Notes under the pieces: generated by a model
The model's database searches: none
The model's input: only the letters and a program-made list of their open reading frames with translations
Told to the model about the DNA's origin: nothing
In this document: one piece after another, positions 17,948 to 25,628 of the stretch
Position numbering within the stretch: the stretch's first letter is position 1
How the letters are laid out: each line of letters starts with the position of its first letter
DNA from: Pseudomonadota bacterium
GTDB taxonomy: Bacteria; Desulfobacterota; Binatia; Binatales; Binataceae
DNA length: 64,000 bases
Direction of reading: 5' to 3'
Assembly (NCBI GenBank): GCA_021323945.1
Contig: JAJPKA010000020.1
Coordinates: 372,001 to 436,000, forward strand
Position numbers and translations under genes: made by a program

Positions 17948-18059
17948 CTGAGCTCAGTGCAAACATCTAAGCGCTCGCCGTCGACCTACCGTTAATGTGC
18001 TGCGCGGCATCTTCAGCCTCCGCCCGGCCGACGCGAGGAGCCGTTTAGCCAACACCTCT

Positions 18060-19610
18060 TCAAGGAACTGCGCTATGGGGAGAACCTCCTGCAGACACGC
18101 CCGCTGTCTTTCGGAGGGGTGAGGTTACCTCGTAACGGCAGCGCCGAATATCGTCGACGGTCCACATGCGCCTGGGCTCAAGTACCGGCTGGGCCATCAG
18201 GGTCTTGCCATCCTCGCGCACGTAGCCGAGGTCGACAATTACGTCGGCCAGGTCCCAGCCGTCGTAAAGATCGTAAAAGGTCTTGAAACCTGAATAATGG
18301 TTGGGATCGTTTTCGAAGATCGATTTGCAGGCGGGCGAGCAGAACGCGATGGTGCGGCCCTCGCGCTCGATCGTGGAACCCGTGCTTGCATCAGGGCGCG
18401 GGAAAATCCAGGGCAGTTGGCAGACCTGGCAGAATGCCGGCAATCCGCCCAACTCCTTGGTAACCAACATCCCCGCATCGGCGTCAGTCATCTGTTGGTA
18501 CGCCTCCCAGAATTTGCCGTAATGGCTGTACCAGCCGGGATATTTTTTCTCGAACCATTCCATTTCGCGTTCGTCGATCGGATCATAGCGGTGATAGAAA
18601 ACCGGCCAGGCGCCGAACAGGTAAACCGCCGCCGTGTGCGACGCCCATTCGCTATTGCGAATGACGTCCGGCAGCCAGCGCGGCTCCTTGATGCCGTACT
18701 TTGCGAGTTTCTTGTAGAAGCCGCCATAGAAATCGTCGAGAAGCCAGCGTTGGGACATTTCCCTGGCCGATTCGGTTTTGTGCTTGACGAAATAATCAGC
18801 GAACAACGACAGCCCGACTTCGAACCCCATATGGCCGCGCCAGCTCCATTTGTCGAAGGCTTCCTGGATTAGCGGAATATTCCGGTCGTCCTGCAGCAAC
18901 GTCATTAGAGTGGCGTAGCCGTTGGCCATGTGACGCGACTCGTCGGACTGAATCGTGAGCATGGTCGAAGCCATTACCTGATCGCCGCTTTGCGCCGCAG
19001 CACTCGAGAGGCCGACAAAGAAAATGTTGGAGTAGGCGGTCTCGATCAGAACCTGTAATCCAAGCGAGGTCTCGACCGCGTCACAGGTCGAGAAGTCCTC
19101 GGCCAGCGCCCGGAAGATGCCGGCGCCGACGCTGTTGCCGGCCGCTTTCAAGGCGATGTCGTAGCCGCTCGGATCCTGCCACGAGCGCATATGATGACGT
19201 AGCGCGTTCAGTTCGAGCTGAGTATGGCGCATCTCATCGAGCACCTGCATCATGTAGCCCTGCCTGAGCTCCATCGGCGCCACCACCCGTGCCATCCGTC
19301 CCATCTGGCGGCCCGCCGAGTATTCAATCGCCGACAGATTGGAGAGCGCGAACTTCATTCCCTCCATCCAGCGCGGCTCCGGATTGGACCCTTGAAGACG
19401 GCTCGCCGCCTCCAGCAAGGCGTAGTGACGGCTTTCCTTTTCGCGTTCCATCAAGAAATATTCGCGGATGAAAGTCTTGAAGGGATCGAGCGCCTTCTTA
19501 GGGAGATAAAAGCGGGTCGCTTCGACGTACTTATCCGCCGCGGAGATGTAGCTCGGCTCCCAATCGATATTTTTTACCCGCTCGTAGGCTTTGGTCAGAC
19601 TGCGTGCCAT
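18060..19610 (-). CDS. soluble di-iron monooxygenase hydroxylase alpha subunit with YHS domain (cluster 2)
   Basis: 516 aa. All six di-iron ligands are present: Glu96, Glu126-x-x-His129 (DEMRH), Glu190 (IETAYSN) and Glu224-x-x-His227 (DESRH), with canonical spacings of 30 and 34. The C-terminal YHS-type domain has FCQVCQLP and FCSPAC. This should be the catalytic subunit of an NADH-dependent alkane, alkene or aromatic hydroxylase. Its gene order beta, coupling, alpha, reductase repeats that of cluster 1 with the reductase added. Overall resemblance to the cluster 1 alpha is high in the active-site helices but the proteins are clearly diverged. The substrate class cannot be fixed by eye; a phylogeny would be needed. 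Confidence 0.94.
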   Translation of the reverse strand: MARSLTKAYERVKNIDWEPSYISAADKYVEATRFYLPKKALDPFKTFIREYFLMEREKESRHYALLEAASRLQGSNPEPRWMEGMKFALSNLSAIEYSAGRQMGRMARVVAPMELRQGYMMQVLDEMRHTQLELNALRHHMRSWQDPSGYDIALKAAGNSVGAGIFRALAEDFSTCDAVETSLGLQVLIETAYSNIFFVGLSSAAAQSGDQVMASTMLTIQSDESRHMANGYATLMTLLQDDRNIPLIQEAFDKWSWRGHMGFEVGLSLFADYFVKHKTESAREMSQRWLLDDFYGGFYKKLAKYGIKEPRWLPDVIRNSEWASHTAAVYLFGAWPVFYHRYDPIDEREMEWFEKKYPGWYSHYGKFWEAYQQMTDADAGMLVTKELGGLPAFCQVCQLPWIFPRPDASTGSTIEREGRTIAFCSPACKSIFENDPNHYSGFKTFYDLYDGWDLADVIVDLGYVREDGKTLMAQPVLEPRRMWTVDDIRRCRYEVTSPLRKTAGVSAGGSPHSAVP

Positions 19611-19622
19611 GGAGTTGTTCCC

Positions 19623-19934
19623 TTATTCTGGTCGTACGATTTCGCTGCTCAGGGTAATGCGATCATCGTCCACGTTGATGCGCCCGTGATAAGAGGACAT
19701 GATCACCAGAAAGGTCGGAGCGTCGTACGGACGCCCCAGCCGTTCGCTGATTTGTCGAAGGTCGAAGACAACCTCCTTGGGCGCCTCGATCGACAAATAG
19801 GCCGGATAGCGCTCAATTACCGCATCCGGATAGGATTCGGAGATCACGGCGGCTGCCGCTTCGGCCTCCTCGCCGGCGATGAGTTTGACGCCAACGATGT
19901 CGCGCTCCTCGATCCACATTTTTTCGGTACTCAT
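19623..19934 (-). CDS. di-iron monooxygenase coupling/regulatory protein (MmoB/DmpM family, cluster 2)
   Basis: 103 aa. DIVGVKLIAGEEAEAAAAVI and the following beta strand with PDAVIERYPAYLSIEAP show the effector-protein fold, and KEVVFDLRQISERLGR parallels the cluster 1 protein. It starts four bases inside the end of the beta gene (overlap), so translation is coupled, and it ends 12 bases before the alpha start. It binds the hydroxylase and controls turnover; no cofactor is expected. Confidence 0.88.
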   Translation of the reverse strand: MSTEKMWIEERDIVGVKLIAGEEAEAAAAVISESYPDAVIERYPAYLSIEAPKEVVFDLRQISERLGRPYDAPTFLVIMSSYHGRINVDDDRITLSSEIVRPE

Positions 19935-20974
19935 TGCGGCATCACCTCGATCCTTGGAGCCTCAAGTCCGAGCTGCTGAATCTGCGCAGCCCACGCGGCG
20001 GATACGCGCTGCCACGCCTCGATGAAGTTGACCGGCTTCTCGTCGGTCATCTCGAACAACGGCGCGAAGGCGTGCGCAGCCCGCGCCGCGAGCGGAGTCC
20101 ATTGTGAGAGCCATTGCTGCGCCACCGTGGCATTGGCGGGATCCTCGCGCATCAGAAAACGGAGCAGTTCCACGGTCGCGCCGCGACTTCGCCGCCGGTC
20201 CGCCTCGGCAGTCGCAAGAATCACTGGGGTCACAGAATCGCCGTGGTGTGCAGCAAAGCGCGCGAGAAACTCCTGTCCGAACATCGGCGCCGCCAGGGCT
20301 TCGAAAATCAGGTTGACCGCGATAGTGATCTCGCCCCAGTCGCGGCAAGCGAGCAATCGCTCGATATATTCGCGCGTCGGTTGATAGACGGGGTCCTCGA
20401 GCCACACTCGCTCGGCTGCGCGGTCGGAAAAATCCGGCAGACTCTCCTCGAGGTCCATACAATAAAGCGCGATCGCCTGCGCGTGCCGGTCCTTGTCGAG
20501 GCCTTCGAAAACCAGTGGCGTGGCGACCACGTCGGACAGCGCCTCGCGCTGCACGTAGCAGAAACAGAGGAACAGGCCGTATTCGACATAGCGGTAAGCG
20601 GCGTAGTAATGCGAAAGAATTCGGCGCCAGACGGGCGCGAATTCGGCAAACAGCCCCGACTGCTTCGCCCCCTCCACCGCCAGCTCAATCGCTTCTTCCT
20701 GCCGGGCCTGCAACTCTACGTAAGGGCGAAACCAGAGCTGGGCAGGATCCCGATAAGCCCACCAATCTAGCGCTCGCAACCGAGTCGAGTCTTCGCTCCA
20801 CATCGGCCGTCCGTTGGAACCGGGTGAAAACCAACCCTGCGCCGCGAAGTTTCTCGGGCTCCATTGCGTATGCAGCGTAACTTCCTCGTATTGCGTTGGT
20901 CGCCGACCGGCCGGCGTTAGGTAGCGAAACTCCACGTTTGGAGGGCGTCGTCGTTCGACGCCGGTGTTCGTCAT
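19931..20974 (-). CDS. soluble di-iron monooxygenase hydroxylase beta subunit (cluster 2)
   Basis: 347 aa from ATG 20974, chosen because GAGGTG precedes it and the upstream extension (from 21049) would run into the promoter-like repeat. NVEFRYLTPAGRRPTQYEEVTLH, NFAAQGWF and DWWAYRDPAQLWFRPYVELQARQEEA are shared with the cluster 1 beta subunit. It is the first gene of the cluster 2 operon. Immediately upstream lies copy 1 of an element also found before the membrane protein and MarR genes. Structural, non-catalytic partner of alpha. Confidence 0.9.
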   Translation of the reverse strand: MTNTGVERRRPPNVEFRYLTPAGRRPTQYEEVTLHTQWSPRNFAAQGWFSPGSNGRPMWSEDSTRLRALDWWAYRDPAQLWFRPYVELQARQEEAIELAVEGAKQSGLFAEFAPVWRRILSHYYAAYRYVEYGLFLCFCYVQREALSDVVATPLVFEGLDKDRHAQAIALYCMDLEESLPDFSDRAAERVWLEDPVYQPTREYIERLLACRDWGEITIAVNLIFEALAAPMFGQEFLARFAAHHGDSVTPVILATAEADRRRSRGATVELLRFLMREDPANATVAQQWLSQWTPLAARAAHAFAPLFEMTDEKPVNFIEAWQRVSAAWAAQIQQLGLEAPRIEVMPQ

Positions 20975-21001
20975 GGTGGCCGCACCTCGATTCGGAACCT
21001 C

Positions 21002-21083
21002 GGCAAGAGTTTCCGCGTGGTAACTTTTGATCGCACTTTTGCGCCGCAATTGTCAATAGGAATGATTTCCTAAAAGAAATAGT
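21002..21083 (-). promoter_or_regulatory. duplicated promoter/operator element, copy 1 (upstream of monooxygenase cluster 2)
   Basis: About 80 bases nearly repeated at 22211-22290. Shared blocks on the plus strand are GGCAAGAGTTTC, TGGTAACTTTTGA, TTGTCAATAGGAATGATTTCC and AAGAAAT. Read on the minus strand it contains a perfect TTGACA and, upstream of it, inverted repeat arms ATTTC and GAAAT six bases apart, next to GGAA-ATCA-TTCC. It ends 28 bases before the beta gene start. I infer a regulated promoter controlled by the nearby MarR-type protein. Confidence 0.65.
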
Positions 21084-21350
21084 GGCCATCCGGAAAATTA
21101 CTGACAGCTACTGGCCTGGCCTTGATGAAAACTTCGGACCTGAACTCTCGAGGCAGGTTTCCTTCACGCTGCTCGGCACCCTCGGCGGATTTTTCACCGC
21201 GACTAGTAATACCATCGCTGCTCGAAAAACCTTCCGCTCAAGCCCTCTTGTCCACCCAGCAGGCGTTTTGATCCAGACCAGGCTCGGTGCTGAGTCGCAA
21301 ACCGGGCGGTCGAGCAAAACCGGTCGCGAACGGGGAGCCGGATAAGATTC
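21084..21350. other. intergenic region between cluster 2 promoter and membrane protein gene, nothing recognised
   Basis: About 265 bases beyond the duplicated element. The small open frames are unsupported. No tRNA, clear terminator or further copy of the repeat was seen. Confidence 0.4.
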
Positions 21351-22100
21351 TTATGACGCCTTAAGGGCGGAGCGGGGGTGGGACAGTTCGCGCTCGCGCT
21401 CGGCGCCCAGCCGCTGGCTGGCGTCCTTTACCATGCAATAGCCCATTGACGCAGTCCAGACAAAATAGGTGCCGAACAGCCCCCAGAAGCAAATCGCACC
21501 GTTCCAGGCCAGCGGGCCGGTTTTGAAAAACGGCATCGCCGTCAGCGGAACGAAACTGAATCCAGCGAAGATCGCCCATGCGCAGACCCAGCGTGGGAAC
21601 ACCGGATGCTCGCTCTGATCGGCAAGGCCGACCAGTCCCGCCGCAATCGCCTGCACCGATGTCACCGCGTAAGTGATGTTGAACAGGATAAAGCCGAGGT
21701 CGTTGACCATCCGGAGCGTATTCGGCTCGATATCCGGACGGAATGCAGCGACCGCCCAGATCGCCGGACAGAATATCAGCACCCAAGCCGTCAGGATTCC
21801 GCCGATCAGTTGGATTATGGTCAGGACCGGGCTTGGGCCTTCGATGCGGCGCATCACAACCGTCAACTGCGCCGTCCATGGAATCCATAGCACCGCGACC
21901 AGCGCCGTCATACTGTTACCGAAGAGAATTGATGTGTGATGACGGGCAAAGTGGGCCGCCAGCTCCGGCCCGGTCAGATTCGGCGAGACCGGAGGCAGAT
22001 TGTGGCCAAAAACTCCCCAAAAGATGGTAAAGAGAATTTCGAAGGCGAAGCCACTCGAGGCGGCCATGAGCTGATATTTCAGATTCTGTTTGGCGGTCAT
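21351..22100 (-). CDS. hypothetical multi-pass membrane protein associated with the monooxygenase cluster
   Basis: 249 aa with about six hydrophobic segments, for example near residues 12-32, 58-78, 92-112, 135-160, 172-190 and 200-222, and a charged cytoplasmic tail (DASQRLGAERERELSH). GGAGAG precedes the ATG at 22100. I do not recognise a named family; no transporter signature or redox motif is evident. It is expressed away from the MarR gene and carries an upstream copy of the same promoter-like element as monooxygenase cluster 2, so it is probably co-regulated with it. Substrate uptake, membrane stress response or product export are possibilities only. Confidence 0.7.
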   Translation of the reverse strand: MTAKQNLKYQLMAASSGFAFEILFTIFWGVFGHNLPPVSPNLTGPELAAHFARHHTSILFGNSMTALVAVLWIPWTAQLTVVMRRIEGPSPVLTIIQLIGGILTAWVLIFCPAIWAVAAFRPDIEPNTLRMVNDLGFILFNITYAVTSVQAIAAGLVGLADQSEHPVFPRWVCAWAIFAGFSFVPLTAMPFFKTGPLAWNGAICFWGLFGTYFVWTASMGYCMVKDASQRLGAERERELSHPRSALKAS

Positions 22101-22210
22101 TCGGTTAACTCTCCGCCGGTAGGGAGTTTTGAGCGGCGCAATCCACGTTGGCGCGCGTCTGCGTCAGCTCCTGTGGCGGCCCTGCTCGCGCCACGTCAAT
22201 TCATAACTTA

Positions 22211-22290
22211 GGCAAGAGTTTCAGTTTGGTAACTTTTGACCACACTTATGGGATGATTGTCAATAGGAATGATTTCCCATAAGAAATGGT
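22211..22290. promoter_or_regulatory. duplicated promoter/operator element, copy 2 (divergent region of membrane protein and MarR genes)
   Basis: Second copy of the element at 21002-21083, in the same orientation and two bases shorter in the middle. It retains TTGACA on the minus strand and the ATTTC-TTATGG-GAAAT inverted repeat. It lies 110 bases upstream of the membrane protein start (minus strand) and ends about 20 bases before the MarR start (plus strand), a typical place for a MarR operator governing both directions. Confidence 0.65.
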
Positions 22291-22311
22291 AGCATGTAGG
22301 AAATCAGGTGA

Positions 22312-22881
22312 ATGAAACACACCGCCGACGATACTGCCGCAGCGTTTCTCGAACTCTTTTATCCGATCCACTATCGGCTTGGGATGGCCCTGGAAGACGC
22401 ATTGCGGATCGGCGCGCTCAGCCGTAAGCAAGTTGCGATTCTATGGCTCATCCGTTGTGAAGGTGAGAAAGGCCGGTCAATCCGCCGCAAAGACGTGCAA
22501 CGGTTGCTCACCGAATGGTTTGAGATCAGTAGCCCCAGCGTTTCAAAAGCGCTGCGTTCGATGTCCAAGCCACCTCTGGATCTAATAAGGATTCTGGAAG
22601 ACCCGCGCTCGGGACGGGAGAAACGGCTCGTGCTGACAAACAAGGGTGAGCAGTTCCTTGCAGCCATGGCGGAGCGAGGCCGGGCGTTCTTTGCACCGAT
22701 CATTACTGAACTTAGTGCCAAGGAGGCCGATGAGGGGCTACGCTTCCTGCAAAACGTGACCGCGATTCTCGAGCGCTCGCTGCAAAGAAGCCGCCTAGCG
22801 GCAGCGAATAGGGATCCCGTTGCCACATCCGGGAACCGTCAGAGCGCCTTCAAGCGGGTCGAAGCTCCTGTTTTTAAATGA
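22312..22881 (+). CDS. MarR-family winged-helix transcriptional regulator
   Basis: 189 aa. The winged helix spans about residues 35-110: LSRKQVAILWLIR, RKDVQRLLTEWFEISSPSVSKAL as recognition region, then wing DPRSGREKRLVLTNKGEQFL. Flanking helices would form the dimer. MarR proteins usually repress neighbouring and own genes and release on binding a phenolic or similar ligand. Divergent from the membrane protein; the duplicated element at 22211-22290 in the shared promoter and at 21002-21083 before monooxygenase cluster 2 is the likely binding site. A start slightly downstream is possible as the Shine-Dalgarno is weak. Confidence 0.85.
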   Translation: MKHTADDTAAAFLELFYPIHYRLGMALEDALRIGALSRKQVAILWLIRCEGEKGRSIRRKDVQRLLTEWFEISSPSVSKALRSMSKPPLDLIRILEDPRSGREKRLVLTNKGEQFLAAMAERGRAFFAPIITELSAKEADEGLRFLQNVTAILERSLQRSRLAAANRDPVATSGNRQSAFKRVEAPVFK

Positions 22882-23152
22882 CAGCCGCGCATTGGGCCCC
22901 AATCGGTAAAATGCCGACAGTGTGAGGAGTGCTAGTCCGCACAAGTGGAACTTGGTTCCGGACCGACGCTAAATCTGGATAGGAGCCGAAGGCGAGCGGC
23001 CCCGTCGGTTCGGTTTGGCAGCGAGTTCGGCCTCTAGCAGCGTTGGTGATTCAACTCAGCTTCGGAGCTAACCTCACCGCAAGTTAGCGGCATCTACCCG
23101 AAACGCTTCTGGAAGCCGCAGCAGAGGCTTGAAGCAGGTTTGCTTGCGCGAA
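22882..23152. other. intergenic region between MarR gene and moaC, nothing recognised
   Basis: About 270 bases between convergent genes marking the right border of the catabolic island. I found no tRNA, attachment-site-like repeat or clear intrinsic terminator. Confidence 0.4.
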
Positions 23153-23734
23153 TTATCCTGAGAGTCGGTCTGACAGGCCTTGCCATTCGCGCTCGCCGGC
23201 GCGAATGAATTCGCCGCTGCGCCCGCCGGTTTTGCGGATTAGCCGGATGTTGCCGATGAGCATCGCACGATCGATCGCCTTGGCCATATCATAAATGGTC
23301 AATGCGGCGGCAGCCACCGCCACGAGCGCTTCCATTTCTACCCCGGTTCGGGCTCGAGTGACAGCCCGGGCCTCGATTTCCAATTCAGACCGTTCCGGCA
23401 GAGGAGAGAAATCGATTTCGACAAGTTCCAAGGGAATCTGGTGACACAGTGGGATCAACTCATGGGTACGTTTGGCGGCCATGATGCCGGCGAGTCGCGC
23501 CGCCGCCAATGCTTCCCCTTTTTTGAGCGAGTTATCGACAATTGCCTGAAGAGTCGTTGGCTGCATCGTAACTGCACCGCGCGCGACCGCTTCGCGGCGC
23601 GTCACAAGTTTTTCGCCAATATCAACCATCTGGATTCGGCCCCGGCGATCGAGATGGGTGAGTTCAGACTCGCGGGCTTTTTTCCCCGTGCTCGCTGGTT
23701 TAGGTGACGGAGTTTGTGCTCGGTTCCTTTTCAT
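23153..23734 (-). CDS. moaC: cyclic pyranopterin monophosphate synthase MoaC
   Basis: 193 aa. Core MoaC features: LTHLDRRGRIQMVDIGEK, the IMAAKRTHELIPLCHQIPL block with catalytic-pocket residues (Lys88, His98), TGVEMEALVAVAAAALTIYDMAKA with Asp149 and Lys152 as catalytic acid/base pair. It converts the MoaA product to cyclic pyranopterin monophosphate in molybdenum cofactor synthesis. The first 25 residues are a basic, Pro/Lys-rich extension lacking in most homologues, so translation may begin later. It stands alone here with no other moa genes; implies molybdoenzymes elsewhere. Confidence 0.95.
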   Translation of the reverse strand: MKRNRAQTPSPKPASTGKKARESELTHLDRRGRIQMVDIGEKLVTRREAVARGAVTMQPTTLQAIVDNSLKKGEALAAARLAGIMAAKRTHELIPLCHQIPLELVEIDFSPLPERSELEIEARAVTRARTGVEMEALVAVAAAALTIYDMAKAIDRAMLIGNIRLIRKTGGRSGEFIRAGEREWQGLSDRLSG

Positions 23735-23866
23735 TCAGTTGTCTGAAAGGTTACGCGTCGGTTTACACAGTGTACAATATTTGGCAATCCGTAGGGGCGC
23801 GCACTCCGTGCCCCGGCGCACGAGATCGCGGCTTTGACCGCAAGCAGCAGCGACGACACTTAGATT

Positions 23867-24802
23867 ATGGACGAACTTAATCGGCTCGTGATTCTAGGAT
23901 CTGGCCCGGCCGGATTGACCGCGGCGCTGTATTCTGCGCGCGCAAATCTTTCGCCCCTTTTGATTGAAGGTCTCACGCCTGGCGGCCAGCTTACTATCAC
24001 TACCGAGGTCGAGAACTACCCCGGTTTTGAACATGGGATCCAAGGTCCCGAAATGATGGAGGTTTTCCGCCGTCAGGCGGCGCGCTTTGGTACCCGCTTT
24101 ATGGCTGGCAGCGTTACGGCCGCGAATCTGCTCGTTTGGCCCTTTGAATTAACGGTCGAAGATCAAATCGTCCGCTGCGAGGCTTTAATCATTTCAACCG
24201 GGGCCTCGGCGAAGCTGCTCGGCCTGGAGTCGGAACAGCGGATGATGGGCTACGGTGTGAGTGCCTGCGCCACCTGTGACGGGGCGTTTTTCAAGGATAA
24301 GGAAGTGGTGGTTGTAGGCGGGGGAGATACCGCCATGGAAGAAGCGCTCTTCCTTACGCGCTTTTGCCGCAGGGTAACCATTGTACACCGACGTAACCAG
24401 CTGCGCGCCTCCAAGATTATGCAGGACCGTGCTTTTAAAAACCCCAAGATTGGCTTTATTTGGGACTCGGTGGTTGAGGAGATTTTCGGCGAGCCGCGAT
24501 CCGGGGTGAGCGGTGTCCGACTGCGTAACGTGCTCACCGGCGCCGTCTCCCATTTCCGAACCGACGGGGTTTTTATGGCGATCGGCCATCAGCCGAATAC
24601 CGCGATCTTTGCTAACCAGCTGGAAATGGACGAGCTCGGCTACATAAAAGTTCGACCTGGCTCGACCCGCACCAATATCGACGGTGTGTTTGCAGCAGGC
24701 GATGTGGCGGACCGTGTTTATCGACAAGCTGTCACAGCAGCTGGTACTGGCTGCATGGCAGCGATAGACGCCGAACGCTGGCTCGAGGCCCGACAGCATT
24801 AA
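23867..24802 (+). CDS. trxB: thioredoxin reductase TrxB
   Basis: 311 aa, full length. FAD-binding GSGPAGLTAALYSARA near residue 11, the redox-active Cys134-Ala-Thr-Cys137, the NADPH-binding VVVGGGDTAMEEALFL and the C-terminal GVFAAGDVADRVYRQAVTAAG FAD segment are all present. It reduces thioredoxin with NADPH in the cytoplasm. Transcribed on the plus strand and followed 20 bases later by an ICMT-like methyltransferase gene. Both redox cysteines are ordinary codons, not selenocysteine. Confidence 0.96.
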   Translation: MDELNRLVILGSGPAGLTAALYSARANLSPLLIEGLTPGGQLTITTEVENYPGFEHGIQGPEMMEVFRRQAARFGTRFMAGSVTAANLLVWPFELTVEDQIVRCEALIISTGASAKLLGLESEQRMMGYGVSACATCDGAFFKDKEVVVVGGGDTAMEEALFLTRFCRRVTIVHRRNQLRASKIMQDRAFKNPKIGFIWDSVVEEIFGEPRSGVSGVRLRNVLTGAVSHFRTDGVFMAIGHQPNTAIFANQLEMDELGYIKVRPGSTRTNIDGVFAAGDVADRVYRQAVTAAGTGCMAAIDAERWLEARQH

Positions 24803-24822
24803 CAACCCCTGGCGGACCGGGT

Positions 24823-25578
24823 TTGCTGCCGCCTTGGTTTTCACCTTCAAGCTTCCTGTTGAGTGCTTTGGAAGACAACCTGAAAACGCAGTTTGTGCCC
24901 CAAGCCACAACAATGCCGGTATCCAGCCGTGATTTCACGGTGCGTCTGGCTGAGTTGATCGTTCAGCTGAGCGCTATCATTGGCGCCATCGCTCTGGGCC
25001 TCGGGATCAGTGCCTACCTCAGTTCTCATCGCCGAGTGATGGCCTATCTAATAGCGTATGCTGCATTTCGTTTGGCAGACCTGCTACTGCGGGATCGAGC
25101 CGAGCTCGGTATGGACCCGGTGCGATTTTCGCGGCGGATGATTTACGAACTACCGCTTCTTGCGCTGTTTTTTGGCGCTCCCTTCGAGCGCACCTTCATT
25201 TATGGCGGGGAAGCCTCGCGCTGGCTCGGCACGCTCGGCCTGATAATTGAACTCGCCGGTATTTGGTTGGCGCTGGGAGCACGGATTCAGCGGGAATATT
25301 TCGCTCCGGCCGGTGACCACGATCGGCGTCGAGCGCTGATCCAAAACGGTTTGTATCGATTTATCAGGCACCCGATTTACACCGGAGAATTTCTAGTGAT
25401 TCTGGGTTGGCCCTTCGAGTACGGTGCCCCCGTAACTCTGGTGGTAACCGCCGTGGTGGGTTTTGTCTTCTTCAACAGACGCATGCGCCGGGAGGAGGCT
25501 GAAATGATTGCCGAACATGGCGACGCTTACGCAGCCTACATGCGGGTGACCGATCGAATGATCCCGAATCTTTGGTGA
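24823..25578 (+). CDS. isoprenylcysteine carboxyl methyltransferase-like integral membrane methyltransferase
   Basis: Up to 251 aa; an in-frame ATG at 24913 may be the true start, since the first 30 residues are not membrane-like. Hydrophobic segments near residues 45-65, 70-90, 110-130 and 200-215 flank the SAM-binding signature LIQNGLYRFIRHPIYTGEF and a terminal EEAEMIAEHGDAYAAYM, the ICMT/PEMT hallmarks. It probably methylates a lipid or a prenyl-like group; bacterial substrates are generally unknown. It ends 50 bases before the convergent lnt gene. Confidence 0.85.
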   Translation: MLPPWFSPSSFLLSALEDNLKTQFVPQATTMPVSSRDFTVRLAELIVQLSAIIGAIALGLGISAYLSSHRRVMAYLIAYAAFRLADLLLRDRAELGMDPVRFSRRMIYELPLLALFFGAPFERTFIYGGEASRWLGTLGLIIELAGIWLALGARIQREYFAPAGDHDRRRALIQNGLYRFIRHPIYTGEFLVILGWPFEYGAPVTLVVTAVVGFVFFNRRMRREEAEMIAEHGDAYAAYMRVTDRMIPNLW

Positions 25579-25628
25579 GCGGCCGGCAGCGCCAGGGATT
25601 ACGTGGAAAGTCCTCGAGATTGCGCGAC

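Noticed and set aside
23867-24802. Selenocysteine in TrxB or MsrA
   Set aside because: Both have ordinary Cys codons at the catalytic sites; only the OsmC-like gene shows an in-frame TGA.
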